The position numbers were made by a program, and so were the translations under genes. From assembly GCF_900114745.1 (NCBI RefSeq), contig NZ_FOUB01000004.1, positions 1 through 64,000 of the forward strand: a stretch of DNA of 64,000 nt, given 5' to 3'. Position 1 is the first letter of the stretch; every line of letters starts with the position of its first letter. This DNA is from Nitrosomonas communis. Lineage in GTDB: Bacteria > Pseudomonadota > Gammaproteobacteria > Burkholderiales > Nitrosomonadaceae. Below are positions 1-8,902 of this stretch, one piece after another. The notes below the pieces were generated by a model. It made no database searches. It was not told the DNA's origin and saw nothing but the letters and a program-made list of their open reading frames with translations.

Positions 1-386
1 CCATCGACCGCTAAATGGATCTTGGTGGTATTGCCTGCACGGCTTTTCCCGATAGCCTGCGATTCTTGACTCGCTGCTCCCGCACTATGTTGATGTGCTT
101 TAACATAGCTGCCATCCATAAATTTCCACTCCCAATCCGGATCAATAGCCAATGCTTTGAAAATATTGAGCCCTTTCCTGCTCAATGACCAGGCATTGAA
201 TCTTTTATAGATGGAATTCCAGCAGCCGAACACCTTGGGCAGGTCGCGCCACGGACAGCCAACCCGCATTCGATACAGTATGCCTTCTACCGTCATGCGC
301 AGATTGCGCTTGTTATAAATCGCTTCTTGAAGCAGAATCTTCTCCAGCTTCGACCAGTACTCATCATTGAGCATCATTCGGGGCAT
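1..386 (-). CDS. IS5-family (IS427-like) transposase, N-terminal part
   Basis: DDE transposase moving its own IS element. From ATG at 386 the frame is open for about 128 codons to the edge and begins MPRMMLNDEYWSKLEKILLQ. It carries the N-terminal domain typical of IS5/IS427 (VEGILYRMRVGCPWRDLP, then FMDGSYVKAHQHSAGA with the first catalytic Asp). No stop or frameshift is visible, so this copy may be intact. The C-terminal half lies outside the window. The decayed copy at 930-1690 encodes the same protein family. Confidence 0.8.
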   Translation of the reverse strand, partial: MPRMMLNDEYWSKLEKILLQEAIYNKRNLRMTVEGILYRMRVGCPWRDLPKVFGCWNSIYKRFNAWSLSRKGLNIFKALAIDPDWEWKFMDGSYVKAHQHSAGAASQESQAIGKSRAGNTTKIHLAVD

Positions 387-477
387 CGCAAACTCGTTTT
401 GTTGGTGGTGTAGGAACCCCAATATTACGAGTTTGTTTCTATCTATGAAATACTTATCTTAAAACGTCAACAGACCC
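1..477 (-). mobile_element. IS5-family insertion sequence, partial (runs off left edge)
   Basis: The transposase N-terminal half reads leftward off the window. The probable outer terminus is GGGTCTGTTGACGTTTT read on the minus strand from 477. A similar terminus, GGGCCTGTTGGCATTT, starts the decayed sister copy at 930. The flank at 478-480 reads TAG, consistent with insertion near CTAG or TA. Confidence 0.75.
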
Positions 478-539
478 TAGAAGAAATTCTGGTAAACAAA
501 ATAATAATGGACGAGGATTAACATGAAAACGAGAACTAA

Positions 540-639
540 TTCCATTTCTAAATCAAAATGACGCGAAGGGGAGCCGCAGACAGTAGAAATAATACGGCAA
601 GGTGAAGCCGAAAAAGTCAGTTTTGATTTAGAAATGGAA
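540..639 (-). mobile_element. MITE family 1, copy 1 (reverse orientation)
   Basis: 100-bp element bounded by TTCCATTTCTAAATCAAAA and its inverted complement, with the family core (GCGAAGG, GCCGCAGACAGTA, ATACGGCAAGGTGAAGCCG). It is flanked by perfect 3-bp repeats TAA (537-539 and 640-642). It ends 11 bp before the ATG at 650, so it forms the 5' leader of that gene. Confidence 0.9.
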
Positions 640-649
640 TAAAATAGAC

Positions 650-913
650 ATGCCAATAAAAGTATTATCTGGAATGTTGTTGAGTGTTGTTTTAGCTGCT
701 CCCGTGGTGGTTGAAGCTGGAAGAGGCCATCACCACCATCATGGTCATCATCGTCACCGTCATCATTGCAAGCCGCCGAATATTTATTACAACCCATCCT
801 ATTATCCACCTGCGCCTGTCTATTATCCGCCCGCACCCGCATATGGCGTAGCACCGGGTTATTTATTCATGGGGATTAATACTGGCAATGCCAGCTTTAT
901 GTTAGGTTATTAA
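650..913 (+). CDS. Small secreted His/Tyr/Pro-rich protein
   Basis: 87-residue protein with a likely Sec signal peptide (residues 1-23, ending VVVEAG). A dense histidine tract follows (about residues 27-40), then a Pro/Tyr segment with two copies of a YYPPAP-type repeat and a Gly-rich tail. Histidine clusters suggest metal binding, which is inference only. The start lies directly behind MITE copy 1 with no strong Shine-Dalgarno sequence. The family is not recognised. Confidence 0.6.
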   Translation: MPIKVLSGMLLSVVLAAPVVVEAGRGHHHHHGHHRHRHHCKPPNIYYNPSYYPPAPVYYPPAPAYGVAPGYLFMGINTGNASFMLGY

Positions 914-929
914 ATCAGATATTTCATTA

Positions 930-1690
930 GGGCCTGTTGGCATTTCACATAGGTGACTACAGATATCTACAAGCCATGGTGATCATGCTTTCATAATTTC
1001 TCTTGGCTTGTCATATCGTGTTGCCACTGCTCGATACTGCTTTAATTGAACAAAGGCGTTTTCCACAGAATAAGGACCCTATATAAATCCCAATCCATAT
1101 GTGTGTACTACCTTTAACGAAGTTACACTTTTTCGGTATTACCGCTCTAGCTTCCTTCTTCACGATTTGCTCCTGTATGCATTCGTTGTTATAACCCTTG
1201 TCCGCCACAATTGCCTGCGCATCAGGTGATTTGGCAATCAACTCCGGCGGTACAGAGCAATCATTCACATTTCCACCGGTAACTTCAAACTCAACTGGCA
1301 AACCATAACCACAAACCACTAAATGAATCTTTGTGGTATTTCCTGCATAGCTTTTACCGGATGGCCTGCAGTTTCTTGATCTACTGCTCCCGTATTATGC
1401 TGGTGTGCCTTAACGTAGCTGCCATCAATAAATTTCCACTCTCAATCGGGATCAATAGTCTGCGCCTTGAAAATCCTGGTCTACTTACAACTTAATGACC
1501 AAACATAAAATCTTTTGTAGATAAAATTCCAAAAGCAAAAAACCACAGGTAAGTCACGTCAGGGACAACCAGCCTACATTCGGTATAGCATGCCTTCTAC
1601 CGTCATGCGTATGCTGGTTCCAATAGAATACTCCAATCGAGAATTGGGCCAGTCGTTATCATCATGGCAATAAGTTTTTTTTGCTTCTTT
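930..1690 (-). pseudogene. Decayed IS5-family transposase and element
   Basis: Degenerate sister of the left-edge IS5 element. The C-terminal DDE part is readable at about 1130-1320 (FEVTGGNVNDCSVPPEL, then AQAIVADKGYNNECIQ with the second Asp). The N-terminal half at 1320-1690 aligns at nucleotide level with 1-386 but is broken by stops and indels. A terminus GGGCCTGTTGGCATTT lies at 930. Non-functional. Confidence 0.75.
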
Positions 1691-1863
1691 GCTACTAACT
1701 CGTCCTGTATTCAAGCTTTAATTTTGGGTTTATGTGCGCTTACGCACAGAGAAAGCCTGCTTCGAAGAGTAGGCTGAAGTTGATCTTTATTTTATCAAAC
1801 CGAAGATAAAGAATCCAAACACATCATAGGTGTTTTTAGAATTTAACGAATAGGAGAGCAATT

Positions 1864-2157
1864 ATGCCTTCGAATAAAGGAAAGGATGAGGATAACAAGA
1901 GCACCAGCCAGCGTGGTTTTGCTTCCATGGAAGAAGAAAAGCAGCGTGAAATTGCGAGCAAGGGCGGCCATGCTGCTCATGAAAAAGGTACGGCCCATGA
2001 ATTTAGCTCGGAAGAAGCGCGTGAAGCAGGCCGTAAAGGTGCACACTCACGTGCCAAAGGCGGTTCCGAGGATGAAGATAAATCATCTTCCTCTACTCGT
2101 GGCGGCACATCTGAGCAGCATGCTGAAGCAGGCAGGCAAAGCCATAAAAATCGCTAA
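1864..2157 (+). CDS. KGG-repeat stress-type protein
   Basis: 97-residue very hydrophilic protein with the KGG motif family (Pfam KGG, seen in bacterial stress proteins such as GsiB and fungal Con-10). Repeats visible are REIASKGGHAAHEKG, EEAREAGRKGAHSRAKGG and a terminal EQHAEAGRQSHKNR. AGGAGAG at 1851-1857 is a good ribosome binding site. Such proteins are usually induced by desiccation, osmotic or general stress. Gene-level function here is inferred from the repeat alone. Confidence 0.85.
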   Translation: MPSNKGKDEDNKSTSQRGFASMEEEKQREIASKGGHAAHEKGTAHEFSSEEAREAGRKGAHSRAKGGSEDEDKSSSSTRGGTSEQHAEAGRQSHKNR

Positions 2158-2349
2158 GCAACAAGAATAACAACGAGCAGAATTCCTTCATTTCATTTAA
2201 ACAATTTTCTTTTATTCTTATTCTTGTATCAATCAGTTGGCGTGCTGAAATATTTTCTCGCTCTGTGGGTTAGCGAACAGTATTTTGCCAAACGCCGGAG
2301 TAGAGTATAAGGACAGCAATTTTGCTGTAATGATATGGAGGAATTAATC

Positions 2350-2712
2350 ATGAAAATTACTTCAATTCTTAAAAATTCTGCTTCGTCCGTTCTAATGGCA
2401 GGCTTGATTGTGGGCTTAGTTGGTTTTGCCCAAGCGCAAACTAGTGGATCTGGGCAATCAGGTGGCTCAATGTCCGGCCAAGGAGCTAGCCAGGGTGGCA
2501 GCAGTATGAGCGGTAGCGGCAGCACGTCAGGATCAATGGATTCATCGTCAACCTCTACTCAAAGACAAGGATCGGGCTCGTCAGGCTCCACTTCACCGGG
2601 CTCAGGAGCTTCAGGAACCTCGGGTGGTGGATCAGGCGGAGGTAGCTCTGGATCACCATCAGGTACACCGAGATCGGGAGGATCAGGAACCTCGGGGGGT
2701 AGCAGGTATTAA
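2350..2712 (+). CDS. Secreted Gly/Ser-rich low-complexity protein
   Basis: The ATG at 2350 is preferred over an upstream in-frame ATG because GGAGG sits just upstream at 2338-2342. The product is 120 residues: a signal peptide of about 30 residues (ending GFAQAQ), then an almost pure Gly/Ser/Thr tail. It ends GGSRY. The Ser/Pro/Thr-rich secreted protein at 35192-35581 also ends in SRY, suggesting a shared C-terminal tag. Function unknown; probably extracellular or periplasmic. Confidence 0.65.
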   Translation: MKITSILKNSASSVLMAGLIVGLVGFAQAQTSGSGQSGGSMSGQGASQGGSSMSGSGSTSGSMDSSSTSTQRQGSGSSGSTSPGSGASGTSGGGSGGGSSGSPSGTPRSGGSGTSGGSRY

Positions 2713-2726
2713 ACAGCTGTGGTCTT

Positions 2727-2755
2727 GCGGAAAGCCCTATTTCGGAGCTTTCCGC
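2727..2755 (+). terminator. Terminator-like hairpin after the Gly/Ser-rich gene
   Basis: GCGGAAAGC and GCTTTCCGC form a perfect 9-bp stem with an 11-nt loop, 15 bp after the stop codon. There is no long T-run, so rho-independent action is uncertain. Confidence 0.4.
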
Positions 2756-3044
2756 TGCTCATACGGCGATAGGGGAGCAAATATTCCGATAATTCACCGA
2801 ATAAACCCATACGCAACCAATCCGCCAGCAATGCCAAAATAAATGATGTATTGATGGAATTACTCCTATTTATTATGGACTGCGCTGTTTTTTTGGTTTA
2901 TCCAATTTTGTGATTCCGGTTGTCGTGGGTTGGACCTCCATCAGCCACCCCCACGATTTGGATTTCTTTTAGAATGAGCCGAATGATTTTTTCTTGGATA
3001 TCTTATTCCATTTCTATTTCATAAATTAAATAATAAAGGAATTT

Positions 3045-3230
3045 ATGAAAGGAAGCATTGTGATGGCGCGAGTAGCAGGTGGCAAAGATGTGTTGGAGCA
3101 GGCCAGGGATTTGCTTGTTAATACAAGAAAAATAGAAGAATCAAGCATGGCCATGGATTATTATAAATTTACTTATGAAATAGGAATGGAATTAGGCACA
3201 ATATTCAACTCTTTTCTACCTATAGTTTAA
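3045..3230 (+). CDS. Short hypothetical protein, possibly a truncated IS accessory fragment
   Basis: 61 codons after AAAGGA (3036-3041). A second in-frame ATG at 3063 starts MARVAGGKDVLEQARDLL, which faintly resembles the N-terminal helix-turn-helix partner of some IS630-type elements. That match is from memory and weak. The rest is not recognised. It may be a relic. Confidence 0.3.
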   Translation: MKGSIVMARVAGGKDVLEQARDLLVNTRKIEESSMAMDYYKFTYEIGMELGTIFNSFLPIV

Positions 3231-4205
3231 TCGGCAACCGACAAAATATTGCTTCGGTTGCTGGTGCGGCAATCGCGATAATTCATACAAACCTCTTCTT
3301 TTTCTGGAAAACAGTCAGAAGCTCGAGTTCGTGACAACAAAAACTTGACGAGTCCGAATCCGTAATTTAGTCAAGTATTTGCCGTCTTGTTGAGTTATTT
3401 ATCCCTTAAGAAATAAACTCGCTAATTCTGGCTCAGATAAATCTGTTGTCTCGCTATTTACGGCTCACCTGAAGCTGGTGCGTTTTCTCGTTATTGTAAA
3501 AGCGAAGAAAAACATTGATACTGTTTTGTTCCAGCAGCGCGCCCAAGGTATTGTCGGGTAGAAAAAAACATTCTTATTATCTAACTGATTCTTTAGGTTA
3601 CTGTACTGCCAAGGCCTGCTTCTTCTATTGTTATAGACATAGAAATTCAGATGTTTGATTTCTATTCTCTCAGTATTGGACAGGTAAATTAGAGTGATAA
3701 CTGCTTTTGATATCAGCATATTTAAGCAATTTTCCAAAATTTTGGCTGTACCATGCTCAAATACCCTGCTTATTCGATTTAGAGAACTATCTACTGAATC
3801 GCTCAAGGTTCGCAAACATTCCCAATCGCTATAAGTTTTGGGTCAAGGAGAAAATCTCTAAAAAAACAGGTTATGCATCCCTATAATAATATGTCTCTAA
3901 TTTGAGACATATTTTATCATTTAAAAATAAGTGGTTACATAAAAATATAATTTTATTGTTGTATGATGATGACAATTTATTTATGGAATTTTTTATTAAT
4001 TCTACGTAATCCATTGAATTAAAATAATAAAAATATTATGGCATGAATAGTGCTTAGATTAACATTAATCAAAATCCTTGCCGTCAATGAGGTTGCTAGG
4101 CCATTAGGCAATTTTCCGGCTTGATTTTGGTGCTTGATGACAATTCAGGCTCGTCAAGTTTTTTGTGAATCTAATTATTCTAAACATAGAATAGAGGAGT
4201 ATGTA
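3231..4205. other. AT-rich intergenic stretch with hairpins, no convincing gene
   Basis: No credible gene is seen. GGCAACCGA/TCGGTTGC arms near 3233-3260 follow the preceding short reading frame. A perfect 10-bp palindrome, AATATGTCTC with GAGACATATT, lies at 3888-3913 and could be an operator or terminator. A 116-codon minus frame at 3465-3815 has no recognisable domain and was not called. Confidence 0.5.
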
Positions 4206-5846
4206 GTGAGCAGTAAATACAAAATTAAATTGAAAACAGTATCCGTTTTACTTTTGTTGCTAGCAGCGCCATTAATTGCAGATAAGACAGCATCTGCGGA
4301 AAGAACAACATATGAGGAAAGAAATGGCAGCTCAAATAATAATGGCAACTCAAACAGTAATGACAGCTCAAACAGCAATGACAGCTCAAACAGTAATGAC
4401 AGCTCAAACAGCAATGACAGCTCAAACAGCAATGACAGCTTAAATAGTAATGACAGCTCAAATAGCAATAGCAATTCAAATAGTAATGGCAGCGCAAATC
4501 GCATGCCAAATATGCTTCGTTCGACGAATAGTCATGGTACAGATGCATCATATAGTACCGCCGGTTTTATAGATCTTGATAATCCATTTTTTAAAAGTAT
4601 AGGAACGAATGGTCGTAGCTGTGCTTCCTGTCATATACCTTCCCAAGGATGGACGATTACAGCCAAAGGGGTGCAAGAGCTCTTCGAAAAAACAGAAGGG
4701 TTAGATCCACTCTTTAGGCCGGTAGATGGTGCTAATAATCCTGAGTCTCCTCATCCGGATCAATTAACGCTTGAAGAGCGCAGAGAGGTTTACAGCATGC
4801 TGCTGAATAAAGGAAATATACGTGTGGGCATCGGTATACCTGCTGACGCAGAATTTGAATTAGCAGATGTTGATGATCCTTACGGTTTTGCAAGCGAAAC
4901 CGAGCTGTCTTTGTTCCGCCGTCCAATGCCAAGTGCCAATTTTAAATTTTTAAGTACTGTCATGTGGGATGGTCGCGAAACTACGCAGGATCCCACTTCT
5001 ACGGATTGTATTGTTGGAACTACAAATTGTTTTTCTCCTGTATCTAAAGATTTAGCCACTCAATCCAATCACGCTACATTAGGGCATGCTGAAGCATTGC
5101 ATGATTTGAGTGAAGAGGAGCAAAAAGCGATCGTGGATTTTGAATCAGGGTTGTTCAGCGCGCAGATTCTCGATAATGAAGCAGGTGAGCTAACCGCGGA
5201 GAAAGCAAGCGGGGGGCCTAGAGCGCTTTTAGAACAAAATTATTACTTTGGTATAAATGATACCCTCGTTGGTGATTATCAAACTGGCGCGGCCTTTAAC
5301 CCTAATGTCATGTCGCTTTACGATTCCTGGTATCGTTATAAACCGACCAAATCATCCACCAGTATTGAGATTGCGCGGGCTGCTGTTGCGCGCGGTCAAA
5401 CGCTATTTAACACAAAACCTATCAATATCACTGGTGTTAGAGGGCTTAATGATGATTTAGACGTAGAAGTGTTGCCAGGTACATGCACGACATGCCATAA
5501 CACCCCTAATTCAGGCAATCACTCAACACCAATGCCGCTGGATATTGGTATTTCTGATGCCTCACGCCGTACACCGGATATGCCGCTCTATACACTGAGA
5601 AACAAAACAACCGGCGAAGAAATCCAGACAACCGATCCGGGCCGTGCTTTGATTACGGGTAAATGGAAAGATATTGGTCGTTTCAAAGGACCTATTCTGC
5701 GCTCTGTGGCATCACGACCACCATACTTCCATGATGGTTCGGCTGCTGATTTGCCTGCAGTAGTTGATTTTTACAATAATCGTTTTAATATCGGTCTTAC
5801 CAAAAAAGAGAAGGCAGATCTTGTTGCTTTCTTAGCAACACTATAA
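4206..5846 (+). CDS. Di-haem cytochrome c peroxidase / MauG-family protein with Asn-Ser linker
   Basis: 546-residue exported di-haem protein. GTG at 4206 is chosen because GAGG lies 8-9 nt upstream and it gives a clean signal peptide (KTVSVLLLLLAAPLIA). A low-complexity Asn/Ser/Asp repeat region follows (about residues 40-100). Then come CASCH (near residue 140) and CTTCH (near residue 435), the two haem c sites. The C-terminus has the family signature RSVASRPPYFHDGS, and VMWDGRE occurs between. Known relatives reduce peroxide or oxidise protein partners in the periplasm; the substrate here cannot be told. A strong terminator follows. Confidence 0.85.
   Translation: MSSKYKIKLKTVSVLLLLLAAPLIADKTASAERTTYEERNGSSNNNGNSNSNDSSNSNDSSNSNDSSNSNDSSNSNDSLNSNDSSNSNSNSNSNGSANRMPNMLRSTNSHGTDASYSTAGFIDLDNPFFKSIGTNGRSCASCHIPSQGWTITAKGVQELFEKTEGLDPLFRPVDGANNPESPHPDQLTLEERREVYSMLLNKGNIRVGIGIPADAEFELADVDDPYGFASETELSLFRRPMPSANFKFLSTVMWDGRETTQDPTSTDCIVGTTNCFSPVSKDLATQSNHATLGHAEALHDLSEEEQKAIVDFESGLFSAQILDNEAGELTAEKASGGPRALLEQNYYFGINDTLVGDYQTGAAFNPNVMSLYDSWYRYKPTKSSTSIEIARAAVARGQTLFNTKPINITGVRGLNDDLDVEVLPGTCTTCHNTPNSGNHSTPMPLDIGISDASRRTPDMPLYTLRNKTTGEEIQTTDPGRALITGKWKDIGRFKGPILRSVASRPPYFHDGSAADLPAVVDFYNNRFNIGLTKKEKADLVAFLATL
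4331..4498 (+). repeat. 18-bp in-frame tandem repeat coding for SSNSND units
   Basis: About nine tandem variants of an 18-bp unit (AGCTCAAACAGCAATGAC) encode a Ser-Asn-Asp linker between the signal peptide and the catalytic part of the di-haem protein. The unit length is a multiple of three, so copy-number change keeps the frame. Confidence 0.9.
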
Positions 5847-5867
5847 AACCTTTGCATTTATTGGCAA

Positions 5868-5911
5868 TGAACGCCTTCCCGCAAGGGAGGGCGTTCATAC
5901 TTGGCTTTTTG
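5868..5911 (+). terminator. Rho-independent terminator of the di-haem cytochrome gene
   Basis: TGAACGCCTTCCC, GCAA loop, GGGAGGGCGTTCA form a 13-bp stem with one G-T pair, and a TTTTT run follows at 5906-5910. Confidence 0.85.
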
Positions 5912-6006
5912 TAAAATTAACCATGGTTTTGTGTTGAGCTTTGGTTTTGATAAGCATATCTTGGCATTCACTTATATTATTAGTTTATATTCTCGTAATT
6001 AAAAAG

Positions 6007-6196
6007 TTAAATATTGCCGCTGAAATAATCGATAGCCGTTACTATCGGCTGAATATACTTATTATAAGTATTTGGAAAAGTTGGCAACGACGCGTTATTA
6101 TTTGCCGCACTAACTGAGCTAGCTGATAACGTGAGCATACATATAGGCTGCTATAGGAATTACCTGAGCTAGCTTCTTCATAGAAAACTTCTTCAT
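6007..6196 (-). pseudogene. Small secreted peptide gene with a one-base frameshift
   Basis: Minus strand ATG at 6196, preceded by AGGAAGG, gives MKKFSMKKLAQVIPIAA. One extra base near 6140 shifts the frame, after which LSASSVSAANNNASLPTF continues to a stop at 6007. Restored, it would be a signal peptide plus about 40 mature residues. Family unknown. A sequencing error is possible. Confidence 0.45.
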
Positions 6197-6229
6197 TAAA
6201 ACTACCTTCCTAAAATATTAATTTTAAGT

Positions 6230-6370
6230 TTCACCAGTTTTGCTGATATAGCGAACCGGATGGGCGATAGCACATTTGCTATGAATCGGCTTTTTCCCAC
6301 GAGGTTCTTTACGAACCAAATAGTGGCTGACTAGCGCCCATTCTTTGTCTGGTAAATCGCTTTGGTACAT
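6230..6370 (-). pseudogene. IS5-type transposase N-terminal fragment
   Basis: From ATG at 6370 the minus strand reads MYQSDLPDKEWALVSHYLVR and then a Lys-rich stretch, like the first ~45 residues of another IS5-group transposase. The rest is absent. This relic is distinct from the IS5 copies at 1 and 930. Confidence 0.6.
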
Positions 6371-6536
6371 TAACCTCATACAATAGCTGAAATCATAATT
6401 TCAAACTATATGGCAAACAACCAAATTATTGTTAAATACTCTCTAAAAGTCAGCGTGATTTAGTGCTCAGCGTTACTTTGTGCGATTATGGTTCGCTATG
6501 GCAACATCAAGGACTACATTTAGCTTGGCTTGAAGT

Positions 6537-6917
6537 CTAGCTTGCGAAGTTTTTTGGGGGGCGGAATAAGGAATCCAGAATAAATTCTGGAGCGGTAACG
6601 GAAATAAATGAAGCTAAAGCTTCTTTATCAGCGGAAGTAGATATTATAAATAAGGGTGCATTAAAGAATAAGGGAATGAATTGCCCGGCTGCATGAAGAC
6701 ATAAATGAGTTGCTGCATCCAACACTCCATCGTCGTCGCCAAGAGCAACATGCAAATCGATATGCTTCTGTGGATCAGCAGAAAACAAAGAAGCACGGTA
6801 GTGATGATCTAATTCATGAGCAAAAACCTTGTCATTAAAAGACCACCCAAATGTATTCGTAAGCATGCTCACGAAAAATATCAGGATGACAGAATTAATG
6901 AATAATTGTTTTCGCAT
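6537..6917 (-). CDS. Small exported protein resembling CzcI/DUF2946-type metal-efflux accessories
   Basis: 126 residues with a signal peptide (MRKQLFINSVILIFFVSMLTN) and HELDHHYR, DDDGVLDAATHLCLHAAGQ and a terminal FRPPKN motif. This pattern (His-rich opening, central HLCLH, short Pro-rich end) resembles small proteins found ahead of CzcCBA-type efflux operons. No efflux genes are present here, so it may be an orphan. The assignment is by resemblance only. Confidence 0.5.
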   Translation of the reverse strand: MRKQLFINSVILIFFVSMLTNTFGWSFNDKVFAHELDHHYRASLFSADPQKHIDLHVALGDDDGVLDAATHLCLHAAGQFIPLFFNAPLFIISTSADKEALASFISVTAPEFILDSLFRPPKNFAS

Positions 6918-7118
6918 ATTTGTAATGTATCACTACTAATACCCTTGTCATAACAAATTCGAATTATGTTTTGGACAAGGTGAATTTGTGTTTCTCCTTA
7001 AAACCACCTTTTATAATACTAAAAAATAATTACAACACATTGATTTGTAATGTTATATGTGCTGATACTTCTTGGCAAAAGAAGTGCAAGTATAATTGCA
7101 TGTCAATTTAATGTCAAA

Positions 7119-7610
7119 TAAGAGATAATGACGAAGCGTAAACTCGTCTTATATGTTTTGGGGTGTCTAGAGCATAGGGTATTGTAAATGCCGAACTTAT
7201 CTTATCCAGAAATGAGGAGAATCCGACATGAAAGCATCATGTATAGCTTAATCAGCTAAGAATGATTAAAATGTATAGCGTATAGGGGGCACCTCTAAAA
7301 ATTCAATTTATAAAATGAGGCAGATCAGAGAAACATATTACTTTGTTTAGTTGAGTTAGGATAACCCATTGTTTTAAGTATATGATATAAATATTATGCT
7401 ACTCGATATGAGAGCTCACCATGCAACTAGAATTTTTTGACCTTGACAATCTCGATATGCTCAGTTAACCAAACTAAAAGATCCGCTTGTAGAACAGAAT
7501 CGCGTAATCGACTGGAATCAATTTAAGATAAGTTTGGCACTTACGATACCTTATGCTCCTAGGCACCCCAAAACATACAAGACGAGTTTATGCTTCGTCA
7601 TTATCTCTTA
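7119..7610. mobile_element. Internally deleted IS5-like element with ~86-bp inverted ends
   Basis: 7119-7204 and 7524-7610 are near-identical inverted arms (both read TAAGAGATAATGACGAAGC from the outer edge). The interior holds an IS5-type transposase start at 7421 (MQLEFFDLDN, one-base frameshift, then RYAQLTKLKDPLVEQNR), which ends at the right arm after about 36 codons. Arms this long are unusual for IS5, so an inverted duplication of one end is likely. Confidence 0.75.
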
Positions 7611-7673
7611 CTCAAGTTTTGGAATTCATTTTTGGTAAAGAAACTATTATAACCAATTGACTAATAGGTAGTA

Positions 7674-7736
7674 AAAGCCTCCTAAGTGGTAAAATTTAGT
7701 TTGCTTGACGAACTTTACTAACCACAAGGAGGCTTT
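7674..7736 (+). promoter_or_regulatory. Hairpin masking the transposase ribosome binding site
   Basis: AAAGCCTCCT (7674-7683) pairs perfectly with AGGAGGCTTT (7727-7736). Inner arms AGTGGT/ACCAC extend the stem. The right arm contains the Shine-Dalgarno AGGAGG two bases before the IS4-type transposase ATG at 7738, so read-through transcripts would be translated poorly. This control is known for several IS families. Confidence 0.6.
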
Positions 7737-7737
7737 G

Positions 7738-8838
7738 ATGAATCGTGACACAAAACCATTAGGCTTGCCAAATTTAATTGGTGATTTATTTAATCAGTCG
7801 GAACTGCAGATTGATAATGTTTTCGCATCATTGTGAAAAAAATCGCATATAGCCACCTTGCTGCATCGCGCTGGTTTGCATAAGCGCTTGGGGGTGGCGG
7901 TTACGCAAGTTGTTTATTTGCTGTACTGTGGGTGTGGTTAAAGATTGATTCGATTGGCATGTTTTCCCGCAAATCCATGCAAAGTTTCACCGATGCCCGA
8001 AAAGATGTTATGTATGATTATCTCAAGCAGGAAGATGTCAATTGGCGACGCCTACACTACCAGATTGCACGACAAGTCGTGATAGAACATAAGTTGGTAG
8101 GCCATGAGATGAAAGCTTTTGTGTTGGATGATTCAGTCAAAGCAAGGCGCGGTAAAAAGGTGGCTGGGATTTACAGTCATTTTGATCATTTGACCGGGCA
8201 TACTGTCAAGGATCAACAGGTTCTAACGCTAGGCTATGCCACTGAAGAAGTATATCTCCCGCTGGATAATGAGCTTTATATCAGTCAGAAGAATGCTGCT
8301 GAGCTTAAGCAACCCTTTCGTGATGGTCGCAGCCATATGGCAAAACGCTACTAACCGCTATCTTGCGCATGAAGAAGGATAAAACCCAGTATCGCTATAG
8401 CTATTGCAGTAATGAAGCGCGATGCACCACCATGGCAGATGCCAAGAGACTATATGGCCATCATGTTCGCAAGCAGTGGCAAAGCATTCAGGGAACACGT
8501 TATCGCTACAAATTGCTGGATGTTGAGCTTAATCTCGCCTTATCTCTCAATGAAGCACCATAGTGGGTTCCTTATCGGCTGCTCTTTGTTAAAGGAACCA
8601 CGGCAGGTAATGCAAAGACACCTAGTAAACATGATTGGGCATTGTTTATCACTACGGATACCGCAATGCAAGCAAGTCATATTCTGGACATAGCTTTTTC
8701 CATTTGGAGAATTACTTACAGCTTCAAAATCAGAGACTCTCTAAGTTAATCTCCATTTATCTCGCCGGTCTTGCCCAGACACTGCTTGGCTGGTGGCATA
8801 GCTTGTCACTCATCAGTTGGTCGATTGTTTCATCCTAA
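7738..8838 (+). pseudogene. Decayed IS4-family transposase
   Basis: Starts MNRDTKPLGLPNLIGDLFNQ, reaches an in-frame TGA after about 32 codons, then continues through at least three frames. Readable blocks are MKAFVLDDSVKARRGKKVAG (first catalytic Asp region) at about 8108, a KQWQSIQGTRYRYKLLDVEL block at about 8474, and KHDWALFITTDTAMQASHIL further on. The whole is a DDE_5/IS4-like transposase disabled by frameshifts. Confidence 0.8.
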
Positions 8839-8902
8839 GCTGTGGCACCCATGTTATTTTAATTAACCTAAAAGCAATCAAGTTCGGCTATATATTAATG
8901 CG

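Noticed and set aside
477..854. 125-codon minus-strand frame
   Set aside because: It is antisense to the signal-peptide-bearing His-rich gene and runs through MITE copy 1; no domain or ribosome binding site.
3465..3815. 116-codon minus-strand frame
   Set aside because: No ribosome binding site, no recognisable domain, irregular composition; probably chance or an unidentifiable relic.
4331..4498. Regular 18-bp repeats as a CRISPR array
   Set aside because: There are no spacers; the units are contiguous, in frame and code for a Ser/Asn/Asp linker. No cas genes are in the window.
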